Assembly (NCBI RefSeq): GCF_035582795.1
Contig: NC_134372.1
Span: 37,858,316 to 37,922,315, forward strand
Direction: 5' to 3'
Source of the DNA: Mycteria americana
Lineage: Eukaryota; Chordata; Aves; Ciconiiformes; Ciconiidae
Length of the DNA: 64,000 nt
The notes under the pieces are model-generated. The model was not told the origin of the DNA, did not search any database, and saw nothing but the letters and a program-made list of their open reading frames with translations. The position numbers were made by a program, and so were the translations under genes. Every line of letters begins with the position of its first letter. Position 1 is the stretch's first letter. Below, one piece after another: positions 45,568 to 58,460 of this stretch.

Positions 45568-48500
45568 CTGAGGGAAAAAAAGTTATTGTTAGAGGCTTTA
45601 TGAGAGAACAGTATTTCTATTCAGACTTACACTATTTTTCTAAGTGAGAAAATTATCCTTGTGAGTAGTTGTCTGTCTTTTCTGTATTTGTACCTCAAAC
45701 TTAAAAAATACAGAGTGGGGAGAAAAAAACAGTCTTAAGATCCGAGCTACAACATTCCAGGGTTTCTAAACTTGCCCTTAGTAGAGTACAATGCTTCTAA
45801 TTGCCTAATTACATAATATTTAATAATCCCAGGGAGCAGGAGAGACAGATGATGGATTTTTTAATGTCTGTAGAACTACCAATTCTGTCCATTCTGTCCT
45901 CTTCAGCTGGTTCCATTTTCCCTTTTAGAAATATCTGTGTATCCTGTTTTCCCTGAGACAGTTGCAAAGAGTTTCTCTTAAGACTATGCAAAATCATTTT
46001 ATAAATGGTCACACTGGCTTCTTGCAACTTTCACTTTACTCAGCAGCACTGTGATTAATTTTAGTCTTAATGCTGTTAACATTTTCTTTACCAAGTATAG
46101 CAAAATCCATAACCTGAGCTAAAAGCAGAGTATTTTGTGGCATAAGAATGTACGTCTGCTAATCTTTAGTTAATGGCTAAAGCAATGTTTTGAAATATGA
46201 ACAATCGAAAAATTAACTTTCCAGATAAAATATTTCTGTTCATTTTAAAAGTCAGTTTCTTCGTACTACTACAGTGATGTATTGCTTTTTTGTGAATTAA
46301 GTTTCAGTTTTCCTAAAATCAGACGTCACTTTTTTCCACAGGAAGGAGTAAAATACAATATTGAGTAAAGCTCACTATATGCCCCTCGCTATATGTCTGG
46401 AAAATTGCCTCCCTCCACACCCAACTCGTGATTTAGATGGGATGGACCATATAATGAGCTTCATTACGGTAATTACTTTAATCTAAAGCTCAGCAATGTT
46501 CTGTTGAATTTGGAGCTGGCTGTCTGAGGTATACTTACTTGATATTTTTTGGGGCCAGTTGAATTTAAAATGAACAAAAAGTACATAAACTATAAGTCCA
46601 CTAAGTATAAATAAAACACAGTACAAATAGGCCAGTTCAGGTGCACTGATGATTGGTGCCAATACCAGTAAAATGGAGACTAGTGTCACTATGACTGGAA
46701 TGATGATGGGTATCTGCAAGATACAAAGCACAAAATTACTTTTTTTGTTCTTTCGCTGTTTTTACAGAAGTTGCATATATGAAAGAAGAATATTTTCATT
46801 GCCTTATGCAGTTTTTCCTGTTAAAATTTCTGGAATTAGATGGGGCAATTGAAGGATTAGCAAAAATATGGATAGGGAAAACTCTTCTGCTAAATCATTG
46901 ACCAAGATCTCTTTGTCTGTGTTGCAAATTGCAGTGTAAAACTTTGCATTTTAATGAATCTGGGACCTGACTCCAGTGCAATGACCTGGGATATTATTTC
47001 GGGTACTCTTTCAGTGGTAGTCTGCTGACTACAGTTTCCCATGCCTGAAAATTTGGCTTGTGCCTGTGGTCTGTGCAAGTAAAAATAAACATTGTGTAAT
47101 CTTTTCCTAGTCCTTATGAGCTTTGTACAAGTGCAAAACTGGAACAAAGAGAAGAACTACAAATAAATGGCTAGGCTTTAGGTAAGGGGGGAAAAAACAA
47201 ACAAACAAACAAGGAGGAGTCTGCCTGAGGATGTGTAAATGTCCAAATATTTAGGATGAGTTGGTGTTTCAATATTTATGGAAGTGGAGAAAAAGCCATA
47301 CTGAATACTGAACTTACCCTGATTGGTCTCCTGAGTTCCTTTCTTGTAAACCTCATAACAATGAGTGCAAGTACGGTTAAACCATAAAACATCCAGACTG
47401 CAAAACTAAAATAATTTATGAGTGTGTCAATGTCACCAGGGATAATATAAATAATAGCAATGGCCCCCTAAAAATGAAAACAAAAAAAAAAAATTAGTAT
47501 AGTCTATTATAAAAGAAGGCTGAATTTTACTTATGTGTCAGTATGGGCGTATGTTTACGGTGTTCCAGAGCGTGATCTGTGAATGCTTTGGCTTGAACAT
47601 TTGGATATAAGTGTATTGCAGCACCTTTAAAGATAGTGTCCGCATCCTGCCAACATGTGTTTATTTTTATGTGCAATCTTAATTCCATTTTAAGTCAAAA
47701 GACTTGGAATCTGTATGTGTTAATCTGTTTTGTTGTTGACTTGCATCTCTTGGAGGAAGCGAAGATACTAAATATATTTTTAGGTTATTAAAGTTACTGG
47801 GAGTCGACAGAGCAATTGAATTTTGAATTTATCTTGTTTTACCTTGAAGATAAATGGGTAAAATATATAAAAATAACAAGATATTCTAGACTTATTTTAA
47901 AATGTATTGCTGAATAGAATTGGTTTTTGTGAGATGTAAATGCATTCTTACATGGAGGAAATAAGGTAGTGATAGCTTTCTTTCAGGCATCCTGTAAAAT
48001 AAAGGATTTACCCAATAGTAATCACTCATTTACTTTTTTAATTTTGCTTTCATGCTGTGGATTCTTAAAAACATTTTTATTTTAAAATTCAGTTCTGGAA
48101 TGAAACTGTTCAAATTGAGAAATTGAGGGGGGGTTTATATAGTCTTTTTTCCTAATGTGTATTTAGCAATTTTCCTGTCTAGATAGTCAAAGATATGTGT
48201 CAAGACTGCTGGTAAGAAATTGTGAAAGCATGTATCACTGGAAAATTTTTGTTGATAATTTTCCTGTACTTAGAATATATACTTACATAAAATATGATAG
48301 CAGGTGCTGGTGTTAAACGCTTAACACTAATGTAAGATAGCACCTTTAGCATGTGCCCTTCACGACCTGCAACATAAACAAGTCTGACAAAACAAAAACA
48401 AGGCAATCTAGTTAGTGTGACACCTAGACTTTAAGTGGCATTATTAAAAAAAAAAAATAGTACTATTCATTTTCAGGTTTGTTTTACTGTGTGGCTACAT

Positions 48501-51500
48501 CTGACTATAATTTCATCAGTATTTCCTTTGATAGGCAATGGGATTTAAGGAATATCGTAGTGGACTGAAATAAGGGAAATAACCAGTATTAAAGCAGTGA
48601 ACTAATTCTGAACCAGTATTAGAGTAGTGAACTTGAAAATAATTCCAGAATCATTAGTTTGCATGTTTAATTTAAAATTATTTTGGGAAAAAAGTTAGCT
48701 ACTGTGTCCCTTCTAATTAAATATTTCATTTTTAATTTGCTTCATATTAAAAAGCTATGTTGACAACCTTCTGTCAAAAAAATTGGTTTTTACAGTCCTA
48801 TCATATTCAGATGGATTTGAAATTAAAAATTTTTAAATAGTAAGTAGAAGAGTTGAGCAACTGATAGAAAGGAATAGGTTCTCTTTCCAATTCTTATCTT
48901 CATCATTACTGGTTAATTTTTTTAACTGTTTAATTCTTAGTTTTAAACTTGATGAGAGGTGTAAAAAAAACCTTTTGTGCTATACCTGCTTTAAATTAAG
49001 AATGAGAGACTTATTTTCTGATTTTTCAAACCTGTATAGCTGCTGCTTCTTTTTGAAAATTAAACAATACAGCTAGATTTGCAGGTAGTTTTTAATTAAT
49101 TTTGTACATTTGAATCAGAAGAATCTCTATATCTTTATGTGTGTATTTTTTCCATCCTTTAAAAATTTTCATTTTAAGTTACTTAAAATGGGAACTTACC
49201 TGCCTGCAGTAAAACAGGTCCCATTGGCAGATCCAATTGTAGAAAAGGCCACAAAGAGAGGAACTATCCAAGAGGCTGGATAAAGGACTCTATCTCCGAA
49301 TGTCTGGGATATGGGATTAAAATTAATCACTTTTGTCATTTCAACTACCATTTGGTATATTCAGTACTGTCGGAACTGGAATACAGTAAATGAGTATCTA
49401 AGGTATGTTACCAATAAAAACATATGTTGTATATTTTGTGTAGTTATTAAAAAATGCTTTGCCAAATGAAGAACTGGATTAATTCATGAACCATTCTATA
49501 AAGAGTGGAATATTGTTGTCGTGGTGTTTGAGATGCAGCATCTGTAGGAAACATTGGGAGACAGATGTAAAAAAAATATACAGAAATTAAATTCTGTTAA
49601 AGATAGCTGGTTTGGGGATGTGTCTGCAAAACAAAAAGAAAGATAGCATTGCAGCAGAGCGCCATGCATACACAGGCTGGTTTCAACCTAAATAGAAGGA
49701 GTAACACTAGTAGCAGTGGCATGACAACCTAGGCCTTATGGGTGAACAAGTAAAGGACAAGCTTGCTAAGGTCTTTCACTACACTTCAGTTTTTACCTGT
49801 GCCATGGTATGTTAGTCGTTGCTGCAGGATGGGTTAGATCTAATGTAGGTACACTGATCTACTGTAAATTAATTTGAATTCAAACTCTTTTGACAGGTAG
49901 ATTTTGGGGTTTTAGTTGGGAGGGTGGTTAACTCTTTATTAGTAAGTCAAGCATAGAGAGTACTGGTTTTGCACAAGTGTAACATCAGTGTTGTTTCTTT
50001 GTCCAGTAGTAGGACACTCATCAGTACTAAGCAAGAAGTCTACTTACAGATGTATAGACCTCTTTATACAGTGCACTCCTCTTGCTGTTTGCCGTGCTGC
50101 CTTTGTACTGCTCAGTGGCAGTTCTGAGATTTTGCTATTAGTCTGAGTTTAGCGCTAGCTGATGTGTGTTGTTCACAGATTGTAAGTTTAGTGGTATACC
50201 AAAGAGGACTAGTTCTTAAACAAGATATAACTTGGTATATATTGCTGTACCTCTTGGTGTGAACAAGATGCTGAAATGCACCAAAGTTCTACATTTTAAA
50301 AGATTATGGTTTTTAACATTTTTAAGTATTTCTACATTAGTGTACTACTTCACTGTGCTACACTGCATTTTGCATGCATGTCACATACTGCTTGTTTTCC
50401 CCAAAAACTGGCATTAGGAAAAATCACTGCATGACCTCTCAACAGTTATTTCAGACACAAATGTCCCATGGAGAATTTACCGAGTGGAACTGAAGGGACA
50501 GATGTGTGTGTTAAGATTTTAGAAATGTATATGATCTTTAATTTTGTCTGTAATAGTATGTCTTGCGGTAATGTAAAAAGGATATTTCTTAGCTTTGTTA
50601 AGAAGCAAGAATAAGGAGGAGGTGAATTACGGACTACTTGCTGTTATCTCCAGAATGACAAACTGATCTACTGTCATTTTGCATGTGCTTGTTTCTCAGA
50701 AATACTGGAAACACTGAAAAGGGCAAAGCAGCAGTCAGATGTTGGTTTTCCTTCCATCTTTTTGGTGCTTATGCAGAACAGTCAACCTCCAAGCTGTAGT
50801 GTTTACAAAATGTTAGCTGAAGGCTGCATTACTTTGCATGCTTTTTTTTTTCCTTGGGATGTGACAGAACTACTGTTAAAATTAAGCATTACAGAAATAA
50901 ATTTTAGATTAAGAAATGACAGTAGATAATGGGGAAAAAGCTGAGACAGAAATTACTTGTATCTTAAGAAAAATTACAGGTTCCTTTTTGCTCATGACTT
51001 TAATGCACACAGCCTTCTTCAGATGCTCTATTACAAAATAAAGTGGCTTACCACAGCAACTGCCTGGGACTGCAGGAGTTCTGTTGAAGTCATTACGGTG
51101 AAATATGAAATGTTTATCAGAACGTAACAAACTGTAACCAAGGGGATTCCAATAATTATAGATAGCGGTAGATTTCTAAAGAATGCAAAAGTAAGACTCC
51201 ATCAGTATTGCTATATCACTGGTAGAGTTGTCATAGTAAACTGTGGACTCTTACTTTTCCCCATATGCTCTTGACATGTATTTACATTTCTTTATTGTAG
51301 AGCCATGGAAATCAGGATTTTAAAAAAGGAAAAATACAACTTTATGCAAATTTATGAAACCTGTAATAGATGCTAATTAGCTGTCTGTTAGTGCTCAAAC
51401 CTTGAATAACCATTGCTTTTAAAACCAAACCAAAATACATGCCTGCTTCTACAAAAATATTAAGTGTTTGATTTCTGTCGTTAGACATGCTGCTTTCCTA

Positions 51501-54500
51501 CATAGTTTTACCTGTAAGGATTTTTAAGCTCTTCTGTGATGTAATTGAGTTGATTCCTGGAAGGAAAAACATTCATACAATGTTACTAGCAGTCAGGTGT
51601 TAAAATACTAACATATTATAGTGTCAAGTGTTATTTCTTGTGTTACTGTGTTTTTTACCTTTTCAGTTAAAAAAACACCTTACAGTACAACCAATCTTTT
51701 AAGTGGTAAAACTGCAGGACAAAAAACTATGTGAGCTTCTTATCCAAATGTCAGCCTCTTGATTCACCATTTTTTCCTCCATTATCTTTTCTTCCTCACG
51801 GTTTTAGAAGTATCTCTGAGATTTTGAAATGAGATTGTCTTAGTTCTTGGATAAAATATCCCAGAATAACAGAAAAAAATTTGGCAGATATTTATCGCAA
51901 ATTTACGAGGTTGCCTTTGAATTTCAAGCTTTGCAATATCTGAGTCTTTTCAAAAAAAAAAGCACAAGCATACCCATTGCAAGGACTTGAAGCAAGTCTG
52001 CTAATGTTTCATGGTTGTTCTGTAAGTCATATTGTCTAGAAAACTGGCATGAAAACCTTTTTAAGGATTACATTTATCAGAATTATAATTTCCAAATACT
52101 CATTTTTGCTAGAGCATGTAGACAAGATTGAAACAAGATTTTTACTCGTCTTGTTTACCACTTCTGAAAATGTGAGGAGGAGTTGGTATTTACAGTTCAA
52201 CAGGCTAATTTTCAAATGTCGGTGCCTGGTGGTTACATATTAAATTAATTATTTAGGCACCAGCTTCCCTGCCCCCTTAAAAAATCTAGGTGAATGTCTG
52301 AATTAGCAGACTTACATGCCTGAGTTGAGACACTCAAGCTTGGAGATAGAACCTGAAAAGAGTAATCCGTTTAAAAATAAATTCAGTTTTAAGCATCTAA
52401 ATGGGACTTGCTTTGTTGTAAGTTAAGATTTGTATTCTTAATTCCTTCCAAAATACAGATCTGTATGCAAACTTTTACAGTTTGAACATTTAAGAATAGC
52501 ATTAATGCATCAGACCTTGATATTAGATGTGTGCCAACAGAGCCCTAGACCAACTGACATTCCCTTTACTTTCAGGAAGTGAAACATGTAAACTATTTTC
52601 TGGGCTGGCAGAGATTAAGTTAGATATTCCTGCCAGTAAATAAGTTTATTCTTATGAAAATAATTGTGGAAAGCACTCCTCTGAGTATTAAATGTAAATG
52701 CTCTATGTAGACCATAAATGTAAACCTAAATCCATCCATATCTGTGATTATTTTCAAATGTAAGTGTATTCTTAAATCTAACATGGTAGATAATAATGGA
52801 TAAACAGATGTGGAGATTTAAAATTGAAAGCTTCTCGGAGAAGAAGACTTCAATGTCTTTACATTAATTCCAAATGAAACTGAGTAAGAAAATATTTCAA
52901 AGTTGAACCTTATGAATTCTGGCACTTAATGGATTTTTTTTTTTTTATGTCCTCCTGTACTAATCAAACACCACTGCATATTTCACAAGAAATGGAATTT
53001 GACGGGGTAACCTGTAGGGGCTCTGGGAAGTCTATTTTGCCTAACATAATGGAATTAAACTGTGTTTTCTCCTCATTACCACAGTATCTAAGCACTTTCA
53101 GCAGCAAAGCAGGAGCCCTTTCAGGTTCTAGTATAGTTTCTTTCCCTAATAAACAGCAACTTGAGGATTGGGTGGGGGAGAGGGAGGATTGTTTGTTTTG
53201 GGTTTTTGTTGTTTGGGGTTTTTTTAACCAAACTGGTGTTCCTTTTCCAGAATTCATTAAGAGATTCTTAATAACAAGTTAGATGTTAACTTCTTCAGAT
53301 CACATCTTTGAGTTCTACAGGGAGAGAGTAAACCAGTTAAAGGTTTCTAAAGTGTGACTGTTAATGATAAAGATACCTTACCATCCATCATATGCCCAGA
53401 GTCCGTTATAAAATGCCAAACTGATAGAACTAACGGAAATTTTACTGTCCTTGAAAGAATCTTTAAAGTTTTCAGTTTTTCCTGCAAATAAGATGTAGAT
53501 TACTGATCAGTGTTGAAATTAATTCCTTTAATCCCCACCAGATGAAGAAACATTCCAACATCTGTTTCATGTTTTGAAAAATCTCATTGTTAAAATCGAT
53601 ACCATTTTTTATTAATTGATTGGTAGTGTTGCATTTCCTACCCACCCCCCTTCTCTAAAAGAAAATACCGTAGTTCTCAAGAGATCTGGAACTAAAACAC
53701 TGAATAAAGAGATTATTGTTGTGCCACTTCTGTTAGTGTGAAATTTTTAAATGGTTATAGCAGAAGCTAAAATAATTTTTGCAAGCAAAGTATATTTAAT
53801 TACCTTGTGCAAGAAGAACAATTCCACTTACAATAATGATTGTGACAATGATCATTTTAGCAGCTGTGAGAAAATTCTGGACATAGCTTCCCAGCTTCAC
53901 ACTCAGTGAATTCACTATTGTAATTATCACTAAAAGAAATAAATTTATGAATTTCTGCATTAAATTTCTCAGAATTGAAAGAAAAATTGCCTCTTAAAAC
54001 CTTCCCCTTCCCCCCTGCCTTATTTACTGTACTGCTTTTTCCTCCCACTGTTTGTCTATCTTATTGATATAAGTTTTTTAACATACTATGTTTGGATAAC
54101 TTCCAAAATAGTGAGGAAAAAGTTTTATGAATTAGATTTTGATAGTACCTTTAACAAACAAACAAATTTTAACGTTGCATAGCATTCTGATAAATACAGA
54201 AATAACATCTCCACACTTAATTTTTCTTCCTTTTCTGCTAGAAATAAGCATTCATTCCACAGCTGTATCTATCTTAGTAAAGAATAAAAGAAATTTAGAG
54301 TAGGAACAAACCATTTTTAAACCTGTCCTTTTTCTATGTTGTTGAATTAGTTATTGTGGGAAGGACTCACTGTACTGTGTTCCCAAGTTTTCTGTTGCTT
54401 TCAGCGTAGGGTTGCTTCCTGATGTCTTCATGGAGATTAACCTACTGAAGTCTTACTGTGCTGAAATGCATTCATTGACAGGGCTGAACGGAAATGGCTA

Positions 54501-57182
54501 TGCAATTATGGATCTTGTCTCTTTCTTAAAAAAGTATGAATCTTACCAATGGCAGCTGCTGCAAGACACTTGATGACAGCTTGGGGTGGATCACAACCCG
54601 GATAAAAAGGAGCTGATGCATATTCCGCAAAGCTGAGACAAATGATTGCAAATGAACTCGGTTTTGTGACGAGTAAGCTTGTCCAAGAAAACAAAAATGC
54701 TGGAATTGGGCCAAATGCTTCCATAAGGTAAGGATATTCTCCCCCAGATTTTGTGATCATTGTACCAAGTTCAGCAAAACAGAGTGCCCCTGAATAACAA
54801 GAAAAGCACTTACTATTCGTTATTTAGTTCATACACCACTTAAACTATGACTGGCTAGAGCAGATTAAAACTTTTTTTATAGGTAGCAAAATTAAGGAAA
54901 TGGATGTATACAATGTATCATTACTTTTTTCATGTTTCACTGCGTTTTACTGTAGATGCGAAATAAAATTGTAATTACTTATGAGCAATTGGAAAAATAT
55001 ACTGAAACTATACAGTCCAGAATTCACTACTATTTGTGTTTAAGACTTCAGCAAATAAAATACATTCATACTAGTTTCTTTTTAAGAAACCAAGACTCTA
55101 CGAAGCATCGAAGTGATAACTGCACTGGCTGACCTAGTTTTTGGAAACTTGAAAAAAAAAAAAAAAGGACTTGCTGCACAATTTGAAGTAAAATGTGTAC
55201 TAAGCTCAGCTTTAAAGTACAGTGATACTTCTAGATTTATTGCTGTACCCGGCATTTTGCTTAAAGGTTTTTTGCATATGCTGTGTACCTGACACAATGC
55301 CCAAAGAATTCCTTTTTGTTTTACTTCTTGAAATATTTTGAGGTGCTTAGTGCTAAGTTTTCAGATTATAGAATATTAGATTTACACAAGTAGAAAAATA
55401 GCAGAAGTACCTAGCTCACTGCCAGTAAATTCCACGTTTTGCCTGTGATTTAAGTAGAAAAGTATTCTCTTTATTAGTTAGTGCATTAGGTAAGCAAAAC
55501 TTAAACTTGCTTTCAAAATGACCTAAAAATGTGCTTTACAACTTTAAAAACTTAATTTATCTTTTATAAACACATATTTTAAATTTTGCCTGAATGCTGC
55601 TACAGTTATCAGGGTCTGATTGATTTTGGTCCAGGTGCCATTAGCCAATTTGTAAAATGATAGTATGCAGAAATAGCAGATAAAGATTTAAGCAAAGATT
55701 CAGATTCTTTGTTAACTCATTTACCTAATGTTGCAAGAACGCCACAGGCTGCCCAGATGATTAAACAAGGACCCACAGCTCCAACATTGGCAAGTACTGA
55801 TTTTGGAGAAACAAAGATACCTGAGCCAATAATTGTACCAACAATCATACAGATTCCACTGATGAGGCCCACCTTGAAATAAAAGGAGACATTTTGGTAA
55901 TTTCTAATAATTCAATAATTACTTTTTGGATTAATACAGTTATAGTAATTGTCATTACTGGTTTATTTTTTCAGCTTTCAACATATAGCTTTTATTAAGT
56001 AGTATATTAAACTATGTGGAATTTCTGTTTTCTTTCCAAGATGCATACACACCTCATGGCATACTCCTGCTGTTTCCAAAAGTACAGTTGTTTGGACTTT
56101 GCCTGCCTCTGTATTTGCTTTATTAAACCATCCTCTGGTTTATGTAAGTTTCAAATCTAACCGTGTACAGGTGAACATCCCCTTTCCACTCTTTGATTAA
56201 ACTCTGAAATTCTTTTATGACCTCTTGAGGAATTCTGAATTTTCTAACCTTCAAAAATTTGCTTTCCTGGATATGGAGTCGGTGTTTTGTGTTTTGTTTG
56301 TTTGTTTCTTTTAAGCCATTGTTTTCCTCTCCTTGCTTCAGGTATTTGTGCACAGGAATTATCTTGATACTGCTAGGTGGTGAAAAGATCACATTCTCCT
56401 GACTTGGTAGTGACCTACGTGTTACATGAAACTACGAAAACTTGAGGCATCTCCTAAAAAAACAGTGGCATGGGCTACTTAAATTTTCCTGTTAGTTATG
56501 GCCAGTCTAAAAACATCAATATTTTGCCAGTCTTGGCACCAAACTAAAACCATAGAGAATATTTTTCCAGGTTACTTAAATTTAAAGAGGAATTCCACTC
56601 CCTGCCGAGAGTGAGTGGCACATCTGTTTTCTAAAGCATCCTTAATTTTCTGGAGGAGACAAATTTTCACTTGTCTTTATGTACCAGTGGCTATTTTACA
56701 GCCATAAACACTAACAAACTTCCAGAAGGAATGAGCTGAACAGCCCACTTCAGCCTCTGAGAAGTACATGTGGAAAGAAACAGTGAAGTTAAATGTCTTG
56801 CTCGATTATCTTTGAAGTTACCAGATACAAAAATAATTCAAAGACTTAAATATGTATTGTTACTTTTTAATGGTGTTTATATCAGAGCTATTTAGTAATT
56901 TGCGGTGTCTTAAAATGTAAACCAACCACACTGTCAGGATATTAGTACATCACTGCTAAATTGGGACATAATCGCAGGTTTTGTACAACGCTGCATGTGC
57001 ACAGATACCCCCTCCTGCCTCCCTCTGCCAGCCCCTCGCATGCACGCAGACTGAAGGGGGAAAAGAATAAATTTTGCCTGCTTTTGTAGGTTCATCGTTT
57101 GGGGTTTCTGACTCTGAATGGATTGTCCATCCTCTTTTCCGTTGTCCTCTCCTTTTCTTTTCCTCAAGCTTTCTTCACCCAT
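45503..57182 (-). CDS. SLC7A9: SLC7A9 (b0,+AT light subunit), whole coding span, 12 coding exons
   Basis: This is the light chain of the heteromeric amino-acid transporter b0,+. It exchanges cystine and dibasic amino acids for neutral ones at the apical membrane of kidney proximal tubule and intestine, and is disulfide-linked to rBAT (SLC3A1). The joined product is 493 aa, against 487 in human, with 12 membrane segments of the APC/LAT fold. Visible marks include the [12 protein letters not shown] substrate motif of TM1 (47-58) and Cys150 in PGCDPP, which corresponds to human Cys144 that bonds rBAT. Also clear are [51 protein letters not shown] and the C-terminal VVPAEE. Phases match at every junction. 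The first coding intron uses a GC donor. The start codon and charged N-terminus (RKRKGED) align with human. Confidence 0.97.
46539..46713 (-). CDS. SLC7A9: SLC7A9 coding exon 11
   Basis: Runs from TATCTTGCAG to TCAA|GTAAGT on the minus strand. It encodes [20 protein letters not shown] and [17 protein letters not shown], the last two membrane segments. Phase 0 to phase 1. Confidence 0.95.
47318..47467 (-). CDS. SLC7A9: SLC7A9 coding exon 10
   Basis: Runs from CATTTTTAG to CAGG|GTAAGT. It encodes [20 protein letters not shown] and [17 protein letters not shown]. 150 nt, phase 0 on both sides. Confidence 0.95.
48287..48383 (-). CDS. SLC7A9: SLC7A9 coding exon 9
   Basis: Runs from TTTTGTCAG to TTTTAT|GTAAGT. 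It encodes [20 protein letters not shown] and [12 protein letters not shown], nearly identical to mammalian SLC7A9. Phase 2 to phase 0. Confidence 0.96.
49200..49303 (-). CDS. SLC7A9: SLC7A9 coding exon 8
   Basis: Runs from CATATCCCAG to GGCAG|GTAAGT. It encodes [20 protein letters not shown] and [11 protein letters not shown]. Phase 0 to phase 2. Confidence 0.96.
49304..51051 (-). other. SLC7A9 intron between exons 7 and 8
   Basis: Unique AT-rich intron. Short frames on either strand have no support. No repeat was recognised. Confidence 0.6.
51052..51175 (-). CDS. SLC7A9: SLC7A9 coding exon 7
   Basis: Runs from CATTCTTTAG to GCTGTG|GTAAGC. It encodes [20 protein letters not shown] and [16 protein letters not shown]. 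Phase 2 to phase 0. Confidence 0.96.
51512..51556 (-). CDS. SLC7A9: SLC7A9 coding exon 6 (45 nt)
   Basis: A small exon between TCCTTCCAG and TACAG|GTAAAA, phase 2 on both sides. It encodes [14 protein letters not shown], exactly bridging its neighbours. Confidence 0.95.
51557..53381 (-). other. SLC7A9 intron between exons 5 and 6
   Basis: AT-rich intron with a T run at about 52934-52946 and a G/T-rich patch near 53187-53227. Frames at 52929-53282 on both strands are not supported as exons. Confidence 0.6.
53382..53481 (-). CDS. SLC7A9: SLC7A9 coding exon 5
   Basis: Runs from TTATTTGCAG to GGATG|GTAAGG. It encodes [20 protein letters not shown] and [12 protein letters not shown]. The extracellular start is the least conserved part, and the second half is invariant. 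Phase 1 to phase 2. Confidence 0.95.
53804..53929 (-). CDS. SLC7A9: SLC7A9 coding exon 4
   Basis: Runs from TTTCTTTTAG to CACAAG|GTAATT. It encodes [20 protein letters not shown] and [11 protein letters not shown], membrane segments 4 to 5. Phase 1 on both sides. Confidence 0.95.
54547..54789 (-). CDS. SLC7A9: SLC7A9 coding exon 3, with the rBAT-bonding cysteine
   Basis: Runs from GTTATTCAG to CCATTG|GTAAGA, 243 nt. It encodes [40 protein letters not shown] and [21 protein letters not shown]150 in PGCDPP matches human Cys144. A nearby second cysteine of human (EYVCAPF) is serine here. Phase 1 on both sides. Confidence 0.96.
55725..55872 (-). CDS. SLC7A9: SLC7A9 coding exon 2, TM1
   Basis: Runs from TTATTTCAAG to ACATTAG|GTAAAT. 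It encodes [20 protein letters not shown] and [14 protein letters not shown], with the glycine-rich substrate loop of TM1. Phase 0 to phase 1. Confidence 0.96.
55873..57077 (-). other. SLC7A9 first coding intron, GC-AG type
   Basis: The minus strand reads AAGCAG|GCAAAA at the donor (GC at 57077-57076) and TTTCAAG at the acceptor. No other recognisable repeat or exon was seen inside. Confidence 0.8.
57078..57182 (-). CDS. SLC7A9: SLC7A9 first coding exon
   Basis: The ATG is at 57182-57180. It encodes [19 protein letters not shown] and [15 protein letters not shown], matching human N-terminal SIQSQEPKTTSLQKE. It is 105 nt with a phase 0 end at a GC donor. A minus-strand acceptor TGTTTCCTTAG ends at 57204, so 57203-57183 is likely 5' UTR spliced to an upstream exon. 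Confidence 0.93.
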
Positions 57183-57203
57183 TTGGTTTACTTGTTGAAA
57201 TCT

Positions 57204-58460
57204 CTAAGGAAACAAAAACAAAATACAGTCTTGCATATTAATGTTTGTTTGAGTTTTGCTGATGTATATGTGTCCAAAATGGTGTAGTTAAATAGTGCCA
57301 GAAAACATAAAACACACACACTTGCTTACAGACAAAGGACTTCCATCTAACTACCTGCTTGGAGATTAAATCGAAGAGGTGTTATGTCTACTTCACCTCA
57401 TCCATCTGACCTGCTGTGGATCTCCCTCATACCCACCTGGCAGTGAATGTCTTTCTGTTTTCTGTCTCGGGTTATATTCAGGTGAGAGGATCTCCTTACT
57501 GGAACAATCTAGGTTTTGTAGCTAGTCCCTCCTTTGAATTCCTCCAGAGGTCCAGACAGATTTAATCTTTCTCCCAAAAGCTAGCCTGTTTTCTTATCTA
57601 GGAGACCTTCTTTCTGATCTTCGTTAAATTAGGCCTTCTTTCAATTCCTTGGAGATGCAAGTATCTGCTAAACCAAGTGTTGTCTCCTGTAATTGTCTAA
57701 TTAGCAGCTCTCTGCCTCAAAGAGTCACCAGTCTTCTCCGTGTTGCCTCAGGGTGAATGTCTTCTAGACGTTTTGTTCTGTTCAGAATTAGAATGTGAAT
57801 AGTTTGTTTTCTAATTTAAATTTAGACTTGTGGGTTTTTTTTGTGAGGATTTTGCTTCTTCCCATAGTATTGGAATAAAATACAACCTGAGATAGTGAAG
57901 GAAGAAATTGATCAGGTTAGGTCCTGATTCTTAAAAGTTGATTCAGTCAAAAGTCTCTTCTCTCCTCAGACCCTACAGCTATAATTACTAGAACCTGAAT
58001 GTTGAAGATGATTTTGCTGTTTTACAGACAGTTATTCAGGAACGTGTCATGTTTAGGCAACTTAGGTAGTATCCCGTAATTCTTGGCTACAAAAATTGTA
58101 GCATTTTAAATTGACAGAACAGCTATCAGTACTGCTGGTCTTCAGAAATATTTGGGCTATAAAGACATCCCATTTATGTTTTGAATTAAAGATTTTTAAA
58201 AGAAATCATTATGAATCCAACTTTTAAGATTAAACCTACAATAGAAAATTGCCCATGTAAGGAATGCAGGGCTTGGGTCACTGAATTTTATTACAGCTTT
58301 GTGCCCAACTTCTCTCTTTAAAGTCTTCTATTCAGAACGTTTTGATCATCATCTTTTAGCAATTCATACTTTCACTTACCTTATTTATTTATATTTGGTG
58401 TTAATCAGGCTCCAGGAATCCTTGTATAGTGTATCTCTTTATTTCTCCCGTTAGATTTAC
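57204..58460 (-). other. Probable first (5' UTR) intron of SLC7A9
   Basis: No coding exon is supported on the minus strand. Two short splice-like frames on the + strand (57877-57919 and 58025-58062) are considered chance. Confidence 0.5.

Noticed and set aside
57877-58062. Two short + strand splice-like segments (stop-free YWNKIQPEIVKEEIDQ and TVIQERVMFRQL)
   Set aside because: They are too short, have mediocre donors, match no family I know, and lie in a probable SLC7A9 5' intron. Chance is likely.
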